DNA of 54,730 bases from an uncultured Pelagibacteraceae bacterium (GTDB lineage: Bacteria; Pseudomonadota; Alphaproteobacteria; Pelagibacterales; Pelagibacteraceae), in contig CACFNI010000007.1 in assembly GCA_902567765.1 (NCBI GenBank), positions 1-54,730 on the forward strand. Direction: 5' to 3'. The position numbers were made by a program, and so were the translations under genes. Of the stretch, positions 46,793-54,730 are shown one piece after another (the stretch's first letter is position 1; every line of letters starts with the position of its first letter). The notes under the pieces were generated by a model. That model ran no database searches and was not told the DNA's origin. It saw only the letters and a program-made list of their open reading frames with translations.

Positions 46793-46805
46793 TTTATTAC
46801 CTCAT

Positions 46806-46882
46806 TGGTGCGCCTGCTAGGAGTCGAACCCAGAACCTCCTGGTCCGTAGCCAAGCGCTCTATCCAATTGAGCTACAGGCGC
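46806..46882 (-). tRNA. tRNA-Arg (ACG)
   Basis: On the - strand the acceptor GCGCCTG pairs with CAGGCGC, followed by A and an encoded CCA. The anticodon stem CTTGG/CCAGG (one G-U) encloses the loop CTACGGA, so the anticodon is ACG, expected to be edited to ICG for CGN codons. The T arm has GGTTCGACTCC-like consensus (GTTCGACTC). Total length is 77 nt. Confidence 0.96.
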
Positions 46883-46950
46883 AATTATTAATTTTATTTA
46901 TTTATATAATTTTTAATGAAATTTTACTATTTAAGAATTATTGTATTTAT

Positions 46951-48063
46951 ATGGTAAAAAATTTAAAAGATGTGGTAATCGTATCTGCTGTAAGAACTCC
47001 TATTGGTAAATTAAAGGGAATATGGGCTAAACATCAAGCTCACGAATTAGGAGCGAAAGTAATATTCGATATTTTAAATAAATCAAAAATACCTTCCTCA
47101 GAAATTGATGAGATAATTATGGGCCAGGTTTTAACTGGAGATACTGGCCAAAATCCCGCAAGACAAGCTGCAATAAAAGCTGGCATTCCTATAGATAAGA
47201 CTGCCTATATTATTAATCAGGTTTGTGGTTCAGGCTTAAGATCTGTTGTTGCTGGTTATCAATCAATTCTAAGTGGTGATGCTAAGATAGTTATTACCGG
47301 TGGACAAGAGAGCATGACGAACTCAAAACAAGAATTAATGCTTAAGGATGGTTTAATTGATGCTTATAAAAAATATCATATGGGAGTTACAGCTGAGAAT
47401 GTTGCTGAAAAATTTAAAATTTCAAGACAAGAACAGGATAAATTTGCTGTTTCATCTCAAGAAAAAGCTAAAGATGCAATAAAAAATGGAAAGTTTAAAG
47501 AAGAAATAATCGATAGTGTAAGTTTGCCTGATGAGCATCCCCGATCTAATGTTACTGAGGAGAGTCTCTCAAAACTAAATACTGTTTTCAAACAGAATGG
47601 TACAGTAACTGCCGGTAATTCCTCTGGTGTAAATGATGGAGCAGCTGCAGTTTTATTAATGGATAGAAAAAACGCAGAAAAGTATAATTTAAAACCTTTA
47701 GCAAAAATTATTTCTTGGGCCACTTGTGGTGTTGAGCCAGCTTTAATGGGTGCTGGACCTATACCAGCTACAAGCAAAGCTTTAAAAAAAGCAGGATGGT
47801 CAATAAATGATTTAGATTTAGTAGAGTCTAATGAAGCATTTGCTGCCCAAAGCCTAGCAGTAATTAAAGAGCTTAAAATTCCACCAGAAAAAGTTAATGT
47901 AAATGGCGGAGCAATTGCATTAGGTCATCCTATCGGAGCATCAGGCACGAGAATATTAGTAACCTTGATCCATGAAATGGTTAAAAGAGACTTAAAAAAA
48001 GGACTTACAACCTTATGTATTGGTGGTGGTATGGGAATATCTATGTGTATTGAAAAAGATTAA
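46951..48063 (+). CDS. Acetyl-CoA acetyltransferase (thiolase)
   Basis: A 370-residue thiolase that would interconvert acetoacetyl-CoA and two acetyl-CoA. Catalytic residues are present: Cys92 in NQVCGSGLRS, the His of GHPIGASG and the Cys of TLCIGGGMG; NEAFAAQ is intact. The segment after GGQESM is about 20 residues shorter than in typical family members of about 390 residues (direct from SMTNSKQELMLKDGL to DAYKKYHMG), so part of the tetramerisation/cap loop is missing without a frameshift. Acetoacetyl-CoA synthetase upstream suggests degradative use. Confidence 0.92.
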   Translation: MVKNLKDVVIVSAVRTPIGKLKGIWAKHQAHELGAKVIFDILNKSKIPSSEIDEIIMGQVLTGDTGQNPARQAAIKAGIPIDKTAYIINQVCGSGLRSVVAGYQSILSGDAKIVITGGQESMTNSKQELMLKDGLIDAYKKYHMGVTAENVAEKFKISRQEQDKFAVSSQEKAKDAIKNGKFKEEIIDSVSLPDEHPRSNVTEESLSKLNTVFKQNGTVTAGNSSGVNDGAAAVLLMDRKNAEKYNLKPLAKIISWATCGVEPALMGAGPIPATSKALKKAGWSINDLDLVESNEAFAAQSLAVIKELKIPPEKVNVNGGAIALGHPIGASGTRILVTLIHEMVKRDLKKGLTTLCIGGGMGISMCIEKD

Positions 48064-48176
48064 TACTTAAAAGAATTGAAATTTTTCTTTAATAAAATTT
48101 TCTGAATCCAAAATTTAGCATCTAAATCCTGGTTATATTCATCTTTAATAATTTTTTTAAATAAATTTATCAACAT
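48060..48176 (-). CDS. Possible 38-residue hypothetical protein
   Basis: In the gap between thiolase and the pyruvate dehydrogenase genes the - strand has a 38-codon ORF beginning MLINLFKKIIKDEYNQDLDA, with a Trp and mixed charged residues. It converges on thiolase with a 3-4 base stop overlap. No Shine-Dalgarno is seen. I do not recognise the product; it may be a chance ORF. Confidence 0.35.
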   Translation of the reverse strand: MLINLFKKIIKDEYNQDLDAKFWIQKILLKKNFNSFKY

Positions 48177-48243
48177 ATTCAAAATATGACACTAAAGCTT
48201 GTCCAAAAAAGGCTTCAAATGTGTTAAAATTATAACTATTAAA

Positions 48244-51200
48244 ATGAATAAAACATTACTTGTTCCTGATATAGGAGATTTTGAAAAAGTAGAAGTTATA
48301 GAGATTTTGGTTAAAAAAGGAGACAAGGTTTCTATTAACGATCCAGTAATTACAATTGAGAGCGATAAATCAAGCGTTGAAATTCCATCTACTTTAGAAG
48401 GAACAATAGACTCAATAAATGTAAAAATTGGCGATAAAGTTTCGAAAGATGATTTAGTTTTAACAGTAAATGTAGAAGCTAAAAATAGTGATAAAAAAAA
48501 TGAGGTTCGACAAAAAGAAAAAATACCTAAGGATACAGAAAGCATTATAGAAGAAGCAGAGAAAAATTTAATTAAAGAAATAGATAACATAGATACTCCA
48601 ATAAAAATTTTAGATGATAAAGACAATTTTGTAGAAACTACCGATGATATTGATCCAATTGAAACTAAAGAATGGATAGATTCTCTTTCATCAATCTTGG
48701 AAACAGATGGGAGTAAAAGAGCTCAGTTTTTAATAAAACAACTGATAGAGCATTCTTATAAACAAGGATCAGATTTGGTCTTATCTAGAAATACACCATA
48801 TATAAATACTATAACTCCAGAAAAGGAAGTTAAGTCTCCCGGCGATCAAAATATAGAGAGAAAAATAAGATCTTTAATAAGATGGAATGCTGCTGCAATG
48901 GTTGTTCGAGCTAATAAAAAATTTCCAGAACTTGGCGGTCATATTGGAACCTTTGCATCTGCTGCAACTCTTTATGATGTTGGTATGAATCATTTTTGGA
49001 GAGCTAAAAATAATAAATTTGGTGGAGATTTAATTTATTTTCAGGGTCATAGTGCTCCAGGAATGTATGCGCGGGCTTTTCTTGAAGGAAGATTAAATGA
49101 AAAACAATTAGATGGTTTTAGACAAGAAGTTGAGAAAGGAGGTTTATCTTCATACCCGCATCCATGGTTAATGCCAAAATTCTGGCAGTTCCCAACTGTA
49201 TCAATGGGATTAGGTCCTATGCTAGCAATCTATCAAGCAAGATTTATGAAATATTTAATCAATAGAGGTTTGATCAAAGATCAAAAAAGGAAAGTATGGG
49301 CATTTCTTGGAGATGGTGAAATGGATGAGCCAGAATCATTGGGTGCTATTGGGTTGGCAGCTAGAGAACAGCTCGACAATTTAATTTTTGTAGTAAACTG
49401 CAATCTTCAAAGATTGGATGGTCCAGTTAGAGGAAATGGAAAAATTATTCAAGAATTAGAGGGAATTTTTAGAGGTGCGGGATGGAATGTTATAAAAGTT
49501 ATTTGGGGATCATACTGGGATCCATTATTAGCCAAAGATAAAACTGGTCAATTAGTTAAAATAATGAATGAAACTGTTGATGGTGAATATCAAGCTTATA
49601 AAGCAAGGAATGGTTTATATGTTAGGAATAATTTTTTTGGCAAACATCCGGAAACTGAAAAATTAGTTTCCACATTGTCTGATAAAGATATATGGAGGTT
49701 AAATAGAGGTGGTCATGACCCCCATAAAGTTTACTCAGCTTACAACGAGGCATCGAAAAATATAGGGAGCCCAACAGTAATAATAGCGAAAACTATTAAG
49801 GGGTATGGAATGGGAAAAACTGGTGAAAGTGTTAATACAAGCCATCAGCAAAAAAAATTAGGTGTTGATGATTTGATGTATTATAGGGATAGATTCGATG
49901 TTCCATTAACAAATAAGCAAGTTCAAGAAATACAATATTTTAGACCAGATGAAAATTCAGAGGAAATTAAATATCTTAAAGATAGAAGAATTAAACTTGG
50001 TGGTTTTATTCCAGAGAGAACAAGTTACGCTAAACCAGTTAAAGCACCTTCTAAGGATATTTTTAATTTTTTAAAAGAGTCAACTGGAGAGAAGGAAATG
50101 TCTACCACTATGGCATTAGTAAGGCTATTGACAAATTTATTACGAGACAAAAATGTTTCACCAAGACTTGTTCCAATAATACCTGATGAAGCAAGAACCT
50201 TTGGAATGGAGGGTTTTTTTAAAAAAATTGGTATTTATGCTCATGAAGGACAAAAATACGAACCTGAAGACTCTGAAAATTTATTCTCTTATAGAGAGGA
50301 TAAAAAAGGACAAGTTTTAGAAGAAGGTATTAACGAAGCTGGGTCAATGTCATCTTGGATTGCAGCAGGAACAGCATATTCTAATCATGATATTGAAATG
50401 ATACCAATTTATCTTTTTTATTCTATGTTTGGATTTCAAAGAACAGGTGATTTTAATTGGGCTGCGGGAGATAGCCAAGCGAGAGGATTTTTGATAGGAG
50501 CAACAGCAGGAAGAACAACTCTTGCTGGCGAAGGTTTGCAACATCAAGATGGTCATAGTCATATGCTGGCATCAACAATTCCAAATTGTAAATCTTATGA
50601 TCCAACTTTTGCATATGAACTTGCTGTAATTTTTAGAGAAGGATTAAAAAGAATGCATGAAAAAAAAGAAAATATTTTTTATTACATAACAACGATGAAC
50701 GAAAATTATCCTCACCCAGCGATGCCAGTAGATAAAAACTGTGAAGAGGGAATCTTAAAAGGAATGTATAAAATTAAAGAATTCACCAAGTATAAAAAAA
50801 CGAAAATTCAATTAATGGGTTCAGGTACGATTTTGAGAGAAGTGTTAGCTGGTGCAGAAATATTACAAAAAGATTATCAAATTGATAGTGAAGTATGGAG
50901 TGTAACCAGTTTCAATGAATTAGCTAGAGAAGGAATGGAAGCCGAAAGATATAATCTTTTAAATCCAGATAAAAGTCAAAAAATATCTTATGTAGAAGAA
51001 TGCTTAGCAAAAAAAGAAGGTCCAATTTTGGCTGCTTCAGATTATATGAGAAGTCACGCTGACCAAATAAGACCTTATATAAAAAAAAGTTTTTATACTT
51101 TGGGCACCGATGGTTTTGGTAGAAGCGATACAAGAGAAAAACTTAGAAGATTTTTTGAAGTTGATAAAGAACATATTATTTCATATGCTCTAAGTGTTCT

Positions 51201-51294
51201 TTCAAAAGAACAACTAATTCCAACAAAATATGCGAAAGAAGCAATTAAAAAATATAAAATTGATCCAGAAAAACCTTTTCCGAGCAAAATATAA
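48244..51294 (+). CDS. aceE: Pyruvate dehydrogenase E1 (AceE type) with N-terminal lipoyl domain
   Basis: E1 decarboxylates pyruvate with thiamine diphosphate and reductively acetylates a lipoyl arm. From ATG 48244 the product has 1016 residues. Residues 1-77 form a complete biotinyl/lipoyl domain (MNKTLLVPDIGDFEKVEVIE, lipoyl-Lys42 in ESDKSSVEIPS). An acidic/Lys linker (78-135) leads to a full homodimeric AceE (from DIDPIETKEWIDSL), with ThDP motif GDGEMDEPES at 356-365 and NCN at 385-387. Ordinary AceE has no lipoyl domain. The frame is open to a TTG at 48199, but the lipoyl domain begins at 48244. Its TAA abuts the E2 ATG. Homodimeric AceE is unusual for Alphaproteobacteria, which mostly use PdhA/PdhB. 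Confidence 0.95.
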   Translation: MNKTLLVPDIGDFEKVEVIEILVKKGDKVSINDPVITIESDKSSVEIPSTLEGTIDSINVKIGDKVSKDDLVLTVNVEAKNSDKKNEVRQKEKIPKDTESIIEEAEKNLIKEIDNIDTPIKILDDKDNFVETTDDIDPIETKEWIDSLSSILETDGSKRAQFLIKQLIEHSYKQGSDLVLSRNTPYINTITPEKEVKSPGDQNIERKIRSLIRWNAAAMVVRANKKFPELGGHIGTFASAATLYDVGMNHFWRAKNNKFGGDLIYFQGHSAPGMYARAFLEGRLNEKQLDGFRQEVEKGGLSSYPHPWLMPKFWQFPTVSMGLGPMLAIYQARFMKYLINRGLIKDQKRKVWAFLGDGEMDEPESLGAIGLAAREQLDNLIFVVNCNLQRLDGPVRGNGKIIQELEGIFRGAGWNVIKVIWGSYWDPLLAKDKTGQLVKIMNETVDGEYQAYKARNGLYVRNNFFGKHPETEKLVSTLSDKDIWRLNRGGHDPHKVYSAYNEASKNIGSPTVIIAKTIKGYGMGKTGESVNTSHQQKKLGVDDLMYYRDRFDVPLTNKQVQEIQYFRPDENSEEIKYLKDRRIKLGGFIPERTSYAKPVKAPSKDIFNFLKESTGEKEMSTTMALVRLLTNLLRDKNVSPRLVPIIPDEARTFGMEGFFKKIGIYAHEGQKYEPEDSENLFSYREDKKGQVLEEGINEAGSMSSWIAAGTAYSNHDIEMIPIYLFYSMFGFQRTGDFNWAAGDSQARGFLIGATAGRTTLAGEGLQHQDGHSHMLASTIPNCKSYDPTFAYELAVIFREGLKRMHEKKENIFYYITTMNENYPHPAMPVDKNCEEGILKGMYKIKEFTKYKKTKIQLMGSGTILREVLAGAEILQKDYQIDSEVWSVTSFNELAREGMEAERYNLLNPDKSQKISYVEECLAKKEGPILAASDYMRSHADQIRPYIKKSFYTLGTDGFGRSDTREKLRRFFEVDKEHIISYALSVLSKEQLIPTKYAKEAIKKYKIDPEKPFPSKI

Positions 51295-52209
51295 ATGACA
51301 GAAAAAAAAATTAGAACACCAGCTAGTCCGAAAGTAAGAAAGTTTGCAAGAGAATTAGGACTAGATATAAATTTAATAACAGGAAGTCAACGGCAAGGCC
51401 GAATTATAGAAACTGATATTAAAAGATTTGTTAAAGAACAATCCTCAAAAAAATCAACTTCTCAGGAAAAAATTTATAAAAACGAATTTCCACATTCTGA
51501 TTTTGGTGAAATTGAGATAAAAGATATTCCTAGAATAAAAAAAATTGCCGCTCAATCTCTCTCTTATTCATGGACAACAATTCCTCATGTAACAAACCAT
51601 GATGAAGCTGATGTAACAGAAATGGAAAATTTTAGATTATCTTTAAAAGACATTTATACTGGTGAAAAAAAGAAAATTACTCCGCTTGCATTTATTGTAA
51701 AAGCACTAGTAGCTACCCTCAAAAAATTTCCATTATTTAACTCTTCAATAGACAACATTGATAAAGGAAAAATGACTTTAAAAAAATATTTTCATGTTGG
51801 AATTGCTGTAGATACTGAACATGGCTTGATGGTTCCTAAAATTCGAAATGTTGATAAAAAAGATATAAATCATATAAGTGAGGATTTAAGATTAATTAGT
51901 GATAAATGTAGAAAATTAAAAATTGATAAAAAAGAATTTTTTGGTGGTTCAATGACAATTACAAGTTTAGGCGGTATAGGAGGCACTTATTTTACACCAA
52001 TAATTAATTATCCAGAAGTAGCAATTTTAGGAATTGGTAAGCTTACTAAGAAAAAAATTTACTTTGACGATGGGTTTAAAACTAGAACTATTTTACCTCT
52101 TTCTTTGTCTTACGACCATAGAATTATTGATGGAGCGGAGGCAGCAAGGTTTAACAATGAGCTTAAAAAAAATCTTGGAAAAAATTTTGCTTATAATTTA
52201 AGCAATTAA
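51295..52209 (+). CDS. aceF: Pyruvate dehydrogenase E2 acetyltransferase lacking a lipoyl domain
   Basis: E2 transfers the acetyl group from lipoamide to CoA and forms the complex core. The 304-residue protein starts directly with a peripheral-subunit-binding domain (RTPASPKVRKFARELGLDI through RIIETDIKRFV, residues 6-45), a short linker and the catalytic domain with the active site DHRIIDG (His275, Asp279). There is no lipoyl domain, normally one to three at the N terminus. The preceding aceE gene abuts it and carries a lipoyl domain at its own N terminus, so the arm appears to have moved to E1. No E3 (lpd) gene follows. Confidence 0.94.
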   Translation: MTEKKIRTPASPKVRKFARELGLDINLITGSQRQGRIIETDIKRFVKEQSSKKSTSQEKIYKNEFPHSDFGEIEIKDIPRIKKIAAQSLSYSWTTIPHVTNHDEADVTEMENFRLSLKDIYTGEKKKITPLAFIVKALVATLKKFPLFNSSIDNIDKGKMTLKKYFHVGIAVDTEHGLMVPKIRNVDKKDINHISEDLRLISDKCRKLKIDKKEFFGGSMTITSLGGIGGTYFTPIINYPEVAILGIGKLTKKKIYFDDGFKTRTILPLSLSYDHRIIDGAEAARFNNELKKNLGKNFAYNLSN

Positions 52210-52255
52210 ATGACCAAATTTATATTAATGATATATGTTTATAATTTAAAAAGTA

Positions 52256-53362
52256 ATGCAAATAAAAAATATTAAAATCCATCCAAAAAAAATTAAAGTT
52301 TTATTTAAAAACAAAAAAAGTGAAAACTTTACAAATATTTGGCTTAGAGATCATATTTTTAACGAGGAAAATTGGGACTTTGTAACAAATCAAAGAAAAA
52401 CATTTACTGCAGTTTTAGATCCTAAAACATTTATAAAAAAAGCCAAAACTGAAGAGAATGGCAAATACCTTATATTAGAATGGTCTGATCAGAAAAAATT
52501 GGCTAAGTACTCAAGCAAATTTTTATATGATGTTTCTAAAAATAATGGTTTGAAAAAAATTTTTCATAAAACTTGGGAAAAAAAAGACATGACAAAAAAT
52601 ATCTCTTTAAAATTTAATAGAGCTATTACCAAAGAAGGTTTTAAAATATTGCTCAAAAATATCTGTACTTATGGTTTTTGCTTAATTACAAATTGTAAAC
52701 CAAATAAGAATTCTGTTAAAAAAATAGCTAATAAAATTGGTTATATAAGACAGTCTATTTTTGGTGGATTATGGTCATTTGAAGCAAATAATAAAATGTC
52801 AGACTCTGCTTACTCAAAAAGCGAATTAAGACCACATACAGATTCAACTTATAGCAATGACGCTCCTGGACTTCAGCTTTTATTATGTTGCGAATATAAT
52901 GCTAAAGGCGGAGAGTCTATTCTCGTTGACGGATTTAAAATTGCCGAAAAGATTAAAAAAAAAAATAAAAAATTTTTTAAAATTTTATCATCAATCGAAG
53001 TTCCTGGAAACTATTTAGGCGATGGTGTCTTTTTACAAGCACAAAGACCCATTTTTAGGTTGGATAAAAAAGATAGAATTATTCAAGTCAGTTTTAATAA
53101 TTATGATAGAGCTCCATTTAGGCTAGATGAAAAAAAAACATTAGAATTTTACAACGCTTTAAGAAAGTTCGATTTAATAGCTAATGATAAAAAATCACAA
53201 TGGAGAAGAGTTTTAAAACCAGGAGAATTGTTGATTATTAATAACTGGAGAGTTTTACATGGTCGAAGTAAATTTAAAGGTTCAAGAAAAATGTCTGGTT
53301 GCTATATAAATAAAGAGGATTTTGACAGCATGTGTAAACTAAATAGCCTCAGCTCTTATTAA
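52256..53362 (+). CDS. Gamma-butyrobetaine hydroxylase-like 2-oxoglutarate/Fe(II) dioxygenase
   Basis: A 368-residue protein with an N-terminal GBBH-like domain (NIWLRDHIFNEENW) and a C-terminal TauD/TfdA-type dioxygenase fold. The iron ligands are visible: His194 and Asp196 in HTDS, and His335 in VLHGRSKF; the 2-oxoglutarate Arg is probably in FKGSRKMSG. The zinc-binding cysteines common in the N-terminal domain are not seen. It would hydroxylate a quaternary amine such as gamma-butyrobetaine or trimethyllysine, but the substrate is not proven. Confidence 0.87.
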   Translation: MQIKNIKIHPKKIKVLFKNKKSENFTNIWLRDHIFNEENWDFVTNQRKTFTAVLDPKTFIKKAKTEENGKYLILEWSDQKKLAKYSSKFLYDVSKNNGLKKIFHKTWEKKDMTKNISLKFNRAITKEGFKILLKNICTYGFCLITNCKPNKNSVKKIANKIGYIRQSIFGGLWSFEANNKMSDSAYSKSELRPHTDSTYSNDAPGLQLLLCCEYNAKGGESILVDGFKIAEKIKKKNKKFFKILSSIEVPGNYLGDGVFLQAQRPIFRLDKKDRIIQVSFNNYDRAPFRLDEKKTLEFYNALRKFDLIANDKKSQWRRVLKPGELLIINNWRVLHGRSKFKGSRKMSGCYINKEDFDSMCKLNSLSSY

Positions 53363-53384
53363 TAAATTAATAGATAAGAATTAT

Positions 53385-54290
53385 ATGAAATATAAAAAAT
53401 CTTTTTCAATGATCTGTGCTTTGGTAACAACTTTTATTTGGGGCACTGCTTTCATAGCACAAGATACTGGGATGGATAATATAGGCCCTCTCACATTTAA
53501 TTTTGCACGTTTTTTTGTAGGTTTTGTGTCTATTTTACCAGTAGCTCTTTTTTTTGAATGGGGAAAAATTCAAATAGAAATAAAAAGTAATCCAAACTTA
53601 TTTACTAAATATCTTTGTTTTATGGGAATTTCTCTTTTCTTTGGTACCTTCTTACAACAGGCATCTCTTTTATATACTAATATTGCAAATGCAGCATTTT
53701 TTACGGTATTTTATGTCCCTTTAGTCCCAATACTTTTGATGGTAATTTATTCTAAAAAAGTTCATTGGAGTATATGGGTATCGATAATTTTTTGTGTATT
53801 TGGCGTCTATCTTTTAAGCGACTTTTCTAATTCTGTAATAATGCTTGGAGATGCATTAGTAATACTTTGTTCTGTTTTTTGGGCTCTTCATATAATTTAT
53901 GCTGGAAAATTTATGGAAGCATTTGATATCCCAATGTTTTATGCAGCATTACAATCAGCTTTTGTTGGAATAATGTCATTATTTTTTGCTTTAATATTTG
54001 AGGATATAAACATTTCTAATATTTTACTTGAAAAAACATCAGTATTATATGCGGGTTTTTTTTCTGGAGGGATTGCATTTACATTACAAATGTTTGCGCA
54101 AAAAAATATAGAAGAGGCACCAGCTGCCATTATCTATTCTTTAGAAGGAGTTTTTGCCGCTATTGCTGCCTGGTTAATATTGAATCAAATATTGGGACTT
54201 AGCAACATAATTGGTTGTTTTTTGATTTTAGCTGGTGTTTTAATTTCACAATTAGTTCCAGAAATTCAAAAAAAATTAAAAATAAATTAA
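53385..54290 (+). CDS. DMT-superfamily permease (EamA family)
   Basis: A 301-residue membrane protein with about ten predicted helices in two EamA repeats; the first begins ALVTTFIWGTAFIAQDTG and the second around LVILCSVFWALHIIYAGKF. The glutamate of SLEGVFAAIAAWLIL is typical of drug/metabolite transporters. The substrate is unknown. It follows the dioxygenase by 22 nt and may be co-transcribed. Its 3' end overlaps the convergent uppP by 15 nt. Confidence 0.88.
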   Translation: MKYKKSFSMICALVTTFIWGTAFIAQDTGMDNIGPLTFNFARFFVGFVSILPVALFFEWGKIQIEIKSNPNLFTKYLCFMGISLFFGTFLQQASLLYTNIANAAFFTVFYVPLVPILLMVIYSKKVHWSIWVSIIFCVFGVYLLSDFSNSVIMLGDALVILCSVFWALHIIYAGKFMEAFDIPMFYAALQSAFVGIMSLFFALIFEDINISNILLEKTSVLYAGFFSGGIAFTLQMFAQKNIEEAPAAIIYSLEGVFAAIAAWLILNQILGLSNIIGCFLILAGVLISQLVPEIQKKLKIN

Positions 54291-54730
54291 GTAAAATAAA
54301 AAAATTGACAAAAAAATTCTGTAAAATACAAAAAAATTAAGAGTAAATTTTTTAACGAATATTAAAAAATATTTAATTGTAAAATATGAAAATATAAAAG
54401 AAAAGATGATAGATATTAAAATAATAATATTAAATTCGATATTTTCACTTCTTATATCTTTTAAAGCTAAAAAATTCGCTCCAGCTATTGCGGGCAAGGA
54501 TAAATAGAATGATATTTTGGTAGAGTCATATCTATCAAAATTTAATAGTCTTCCTGCTGTAATTACAATTCCTGATCTACTTACTCCTGGAATTAAAGCA
54601 AATATTTGTAACGAACCGATAACTAAAATTGATTTTAAATTTAAATCAGTTTCAAACTTTTTTTTTACTTTAAACTTATCTACTAAATATAAAGCTATAG
54701 CAAAAAATAAAGTTGTCCATGAAATTACTT
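54276..54730 (-). CDS. uppP: Undecaprenyl-diphosphatase UppP, C-terminal part (partial)
   Basis: UppP (BacA) dephosphorylates undecaprenyl diphosphate to recycle the cell wall lipid carrier. The gene runs off the window end; about 150 C-terminal codons are visible. They include the active-site PGVSRSGIVITAGRLLNFDR and SLPAIAGANFLALKDI, then two hydrophobic helices, matching the family. An ORF starting at 54497 is only an internal fragment of this frame. Confidence 0.93.
   Translation of the reverse strand, partial: VISWTTLFFAIALYLVDKFKVKKKFETDLNLKSILVIGSLQIFALIPGVSRSGIVITAGRLLNFDRYDSTKISFYLSLPAIAGANFLALKDIRSENIEFNIIILISIIFSFIFSYFTIKYFLIFVKKFTLNFFVFYRIFLSIFLFYLIYF

Noticed and set aside
48192..48626. 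144-codon Ser/Phe-rich ORF on the - strand
   Set aside because: Antisense shadow of the lipoyl domain and linker of aceE.

Overview
This is a very AT-rich, tightly packed chromosomal segment, almost certainly from a marine alphaproteobacterium of the SAR11 / Pelagibacterales type. The grounds are the extreme A/T bias, overlapping or near-zero gene spacing, and several gene neighbourhoods typical of Alphaproteobacteria: irr next to fabA-fabB-fabI, ubiE-ubiB-coaBC-dut, mutM-rpsT-dnaA-dnaN, YqaA-DsbB-Coq7, and SUV3-like helicase / fdxA / carD. The taxonomic call is inference from gene content and composition; no 16S rRNA gene is present.

Layout. 1-9649 (+): the end of ybeY, then lnt and metK, a strong terminator, then a translation/RNA operon nusA-infB-rbfA-rpsO-pnp and a small Cys-tailed protein. 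The usual partners corC, trmB, rimP, ylxR and truB are all missing from their expected slots. 9650-12421 (-): fabA-fabB-fabI for unsaturated fatty acid synthesis, followed by two tiny, previously unmarked ORFs. 12497-15536 (+): an Irr-like Fur-family regulator, catalase-peroxidase katG behind a promoter with a near-perfect operator, and a 58-residue Cys-rich protein. 15561-20673 (-): SH3 protein, ThiF/MoeB-like enzyme, dut, coaBC, ubiB, ubiE. 20738-22869 (+): a two-gene type II restriction-modification module (5-methylcytosine methyltransferase plus HNH nuclease) lying between housekeeping genes. 22891-26873 (+): mutM, rpsT, dnaA, dnaN. 26870-30305 (-): argH, a small LptM-like lipoprotein, lysA, plsC. 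30357-31645 (+): an esterase and an HNH protein. 31650-33256 (-): YqaA, DsbB and a Coq7 gene that appears to carry a 1-nt frameshift. 33325-35402 (+): tRNA-Leu(CAA), an acyl-CoA synthetase and a 23-residue Lys/Arg peptide gene with its own promoter, Shine-Dalgarno and terminator. 35459-39447 (-): SUV3-like helicase, TerB-like protein, ferredoxin, CarD with a Lys-rich tail. 39621-46284 (+): acetoacetyl-CoA synthetase, aminotransferase and a TAXI-type TRAP transporter. 46262-46882 (-): tRNA-Arg(ACG), a tiny membrane peptide and a thioesterase. 46951-54290 (+): thiolase, a two-gene pyruvate dehydrogenase, a gamma-butyrobetaine-hydroxylase-like dioxygenase and a DMT permease. The window closes inside uppP (-).

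The most unusual item is the pyruvate dehydrogenase pair. The lipoyl domain sits at the N terminus of E1 (AceE), and the E2 that follows has only the peripheral-subunit-binding and catalytic domains, so the swinging arm appears to have moved from E2 to E1. Other leads are a shared Fur-family dyad (TTAGAAT-N-ATTnTAA) at katG and at the TAXI transporter, apparently leaderless promoters at katG and rpsT, the restriction-modification module, the 23-residue poly-basic peptide, and several supported micro-genes under 60 codons (37, 49, 58, 38 and 32 residues).
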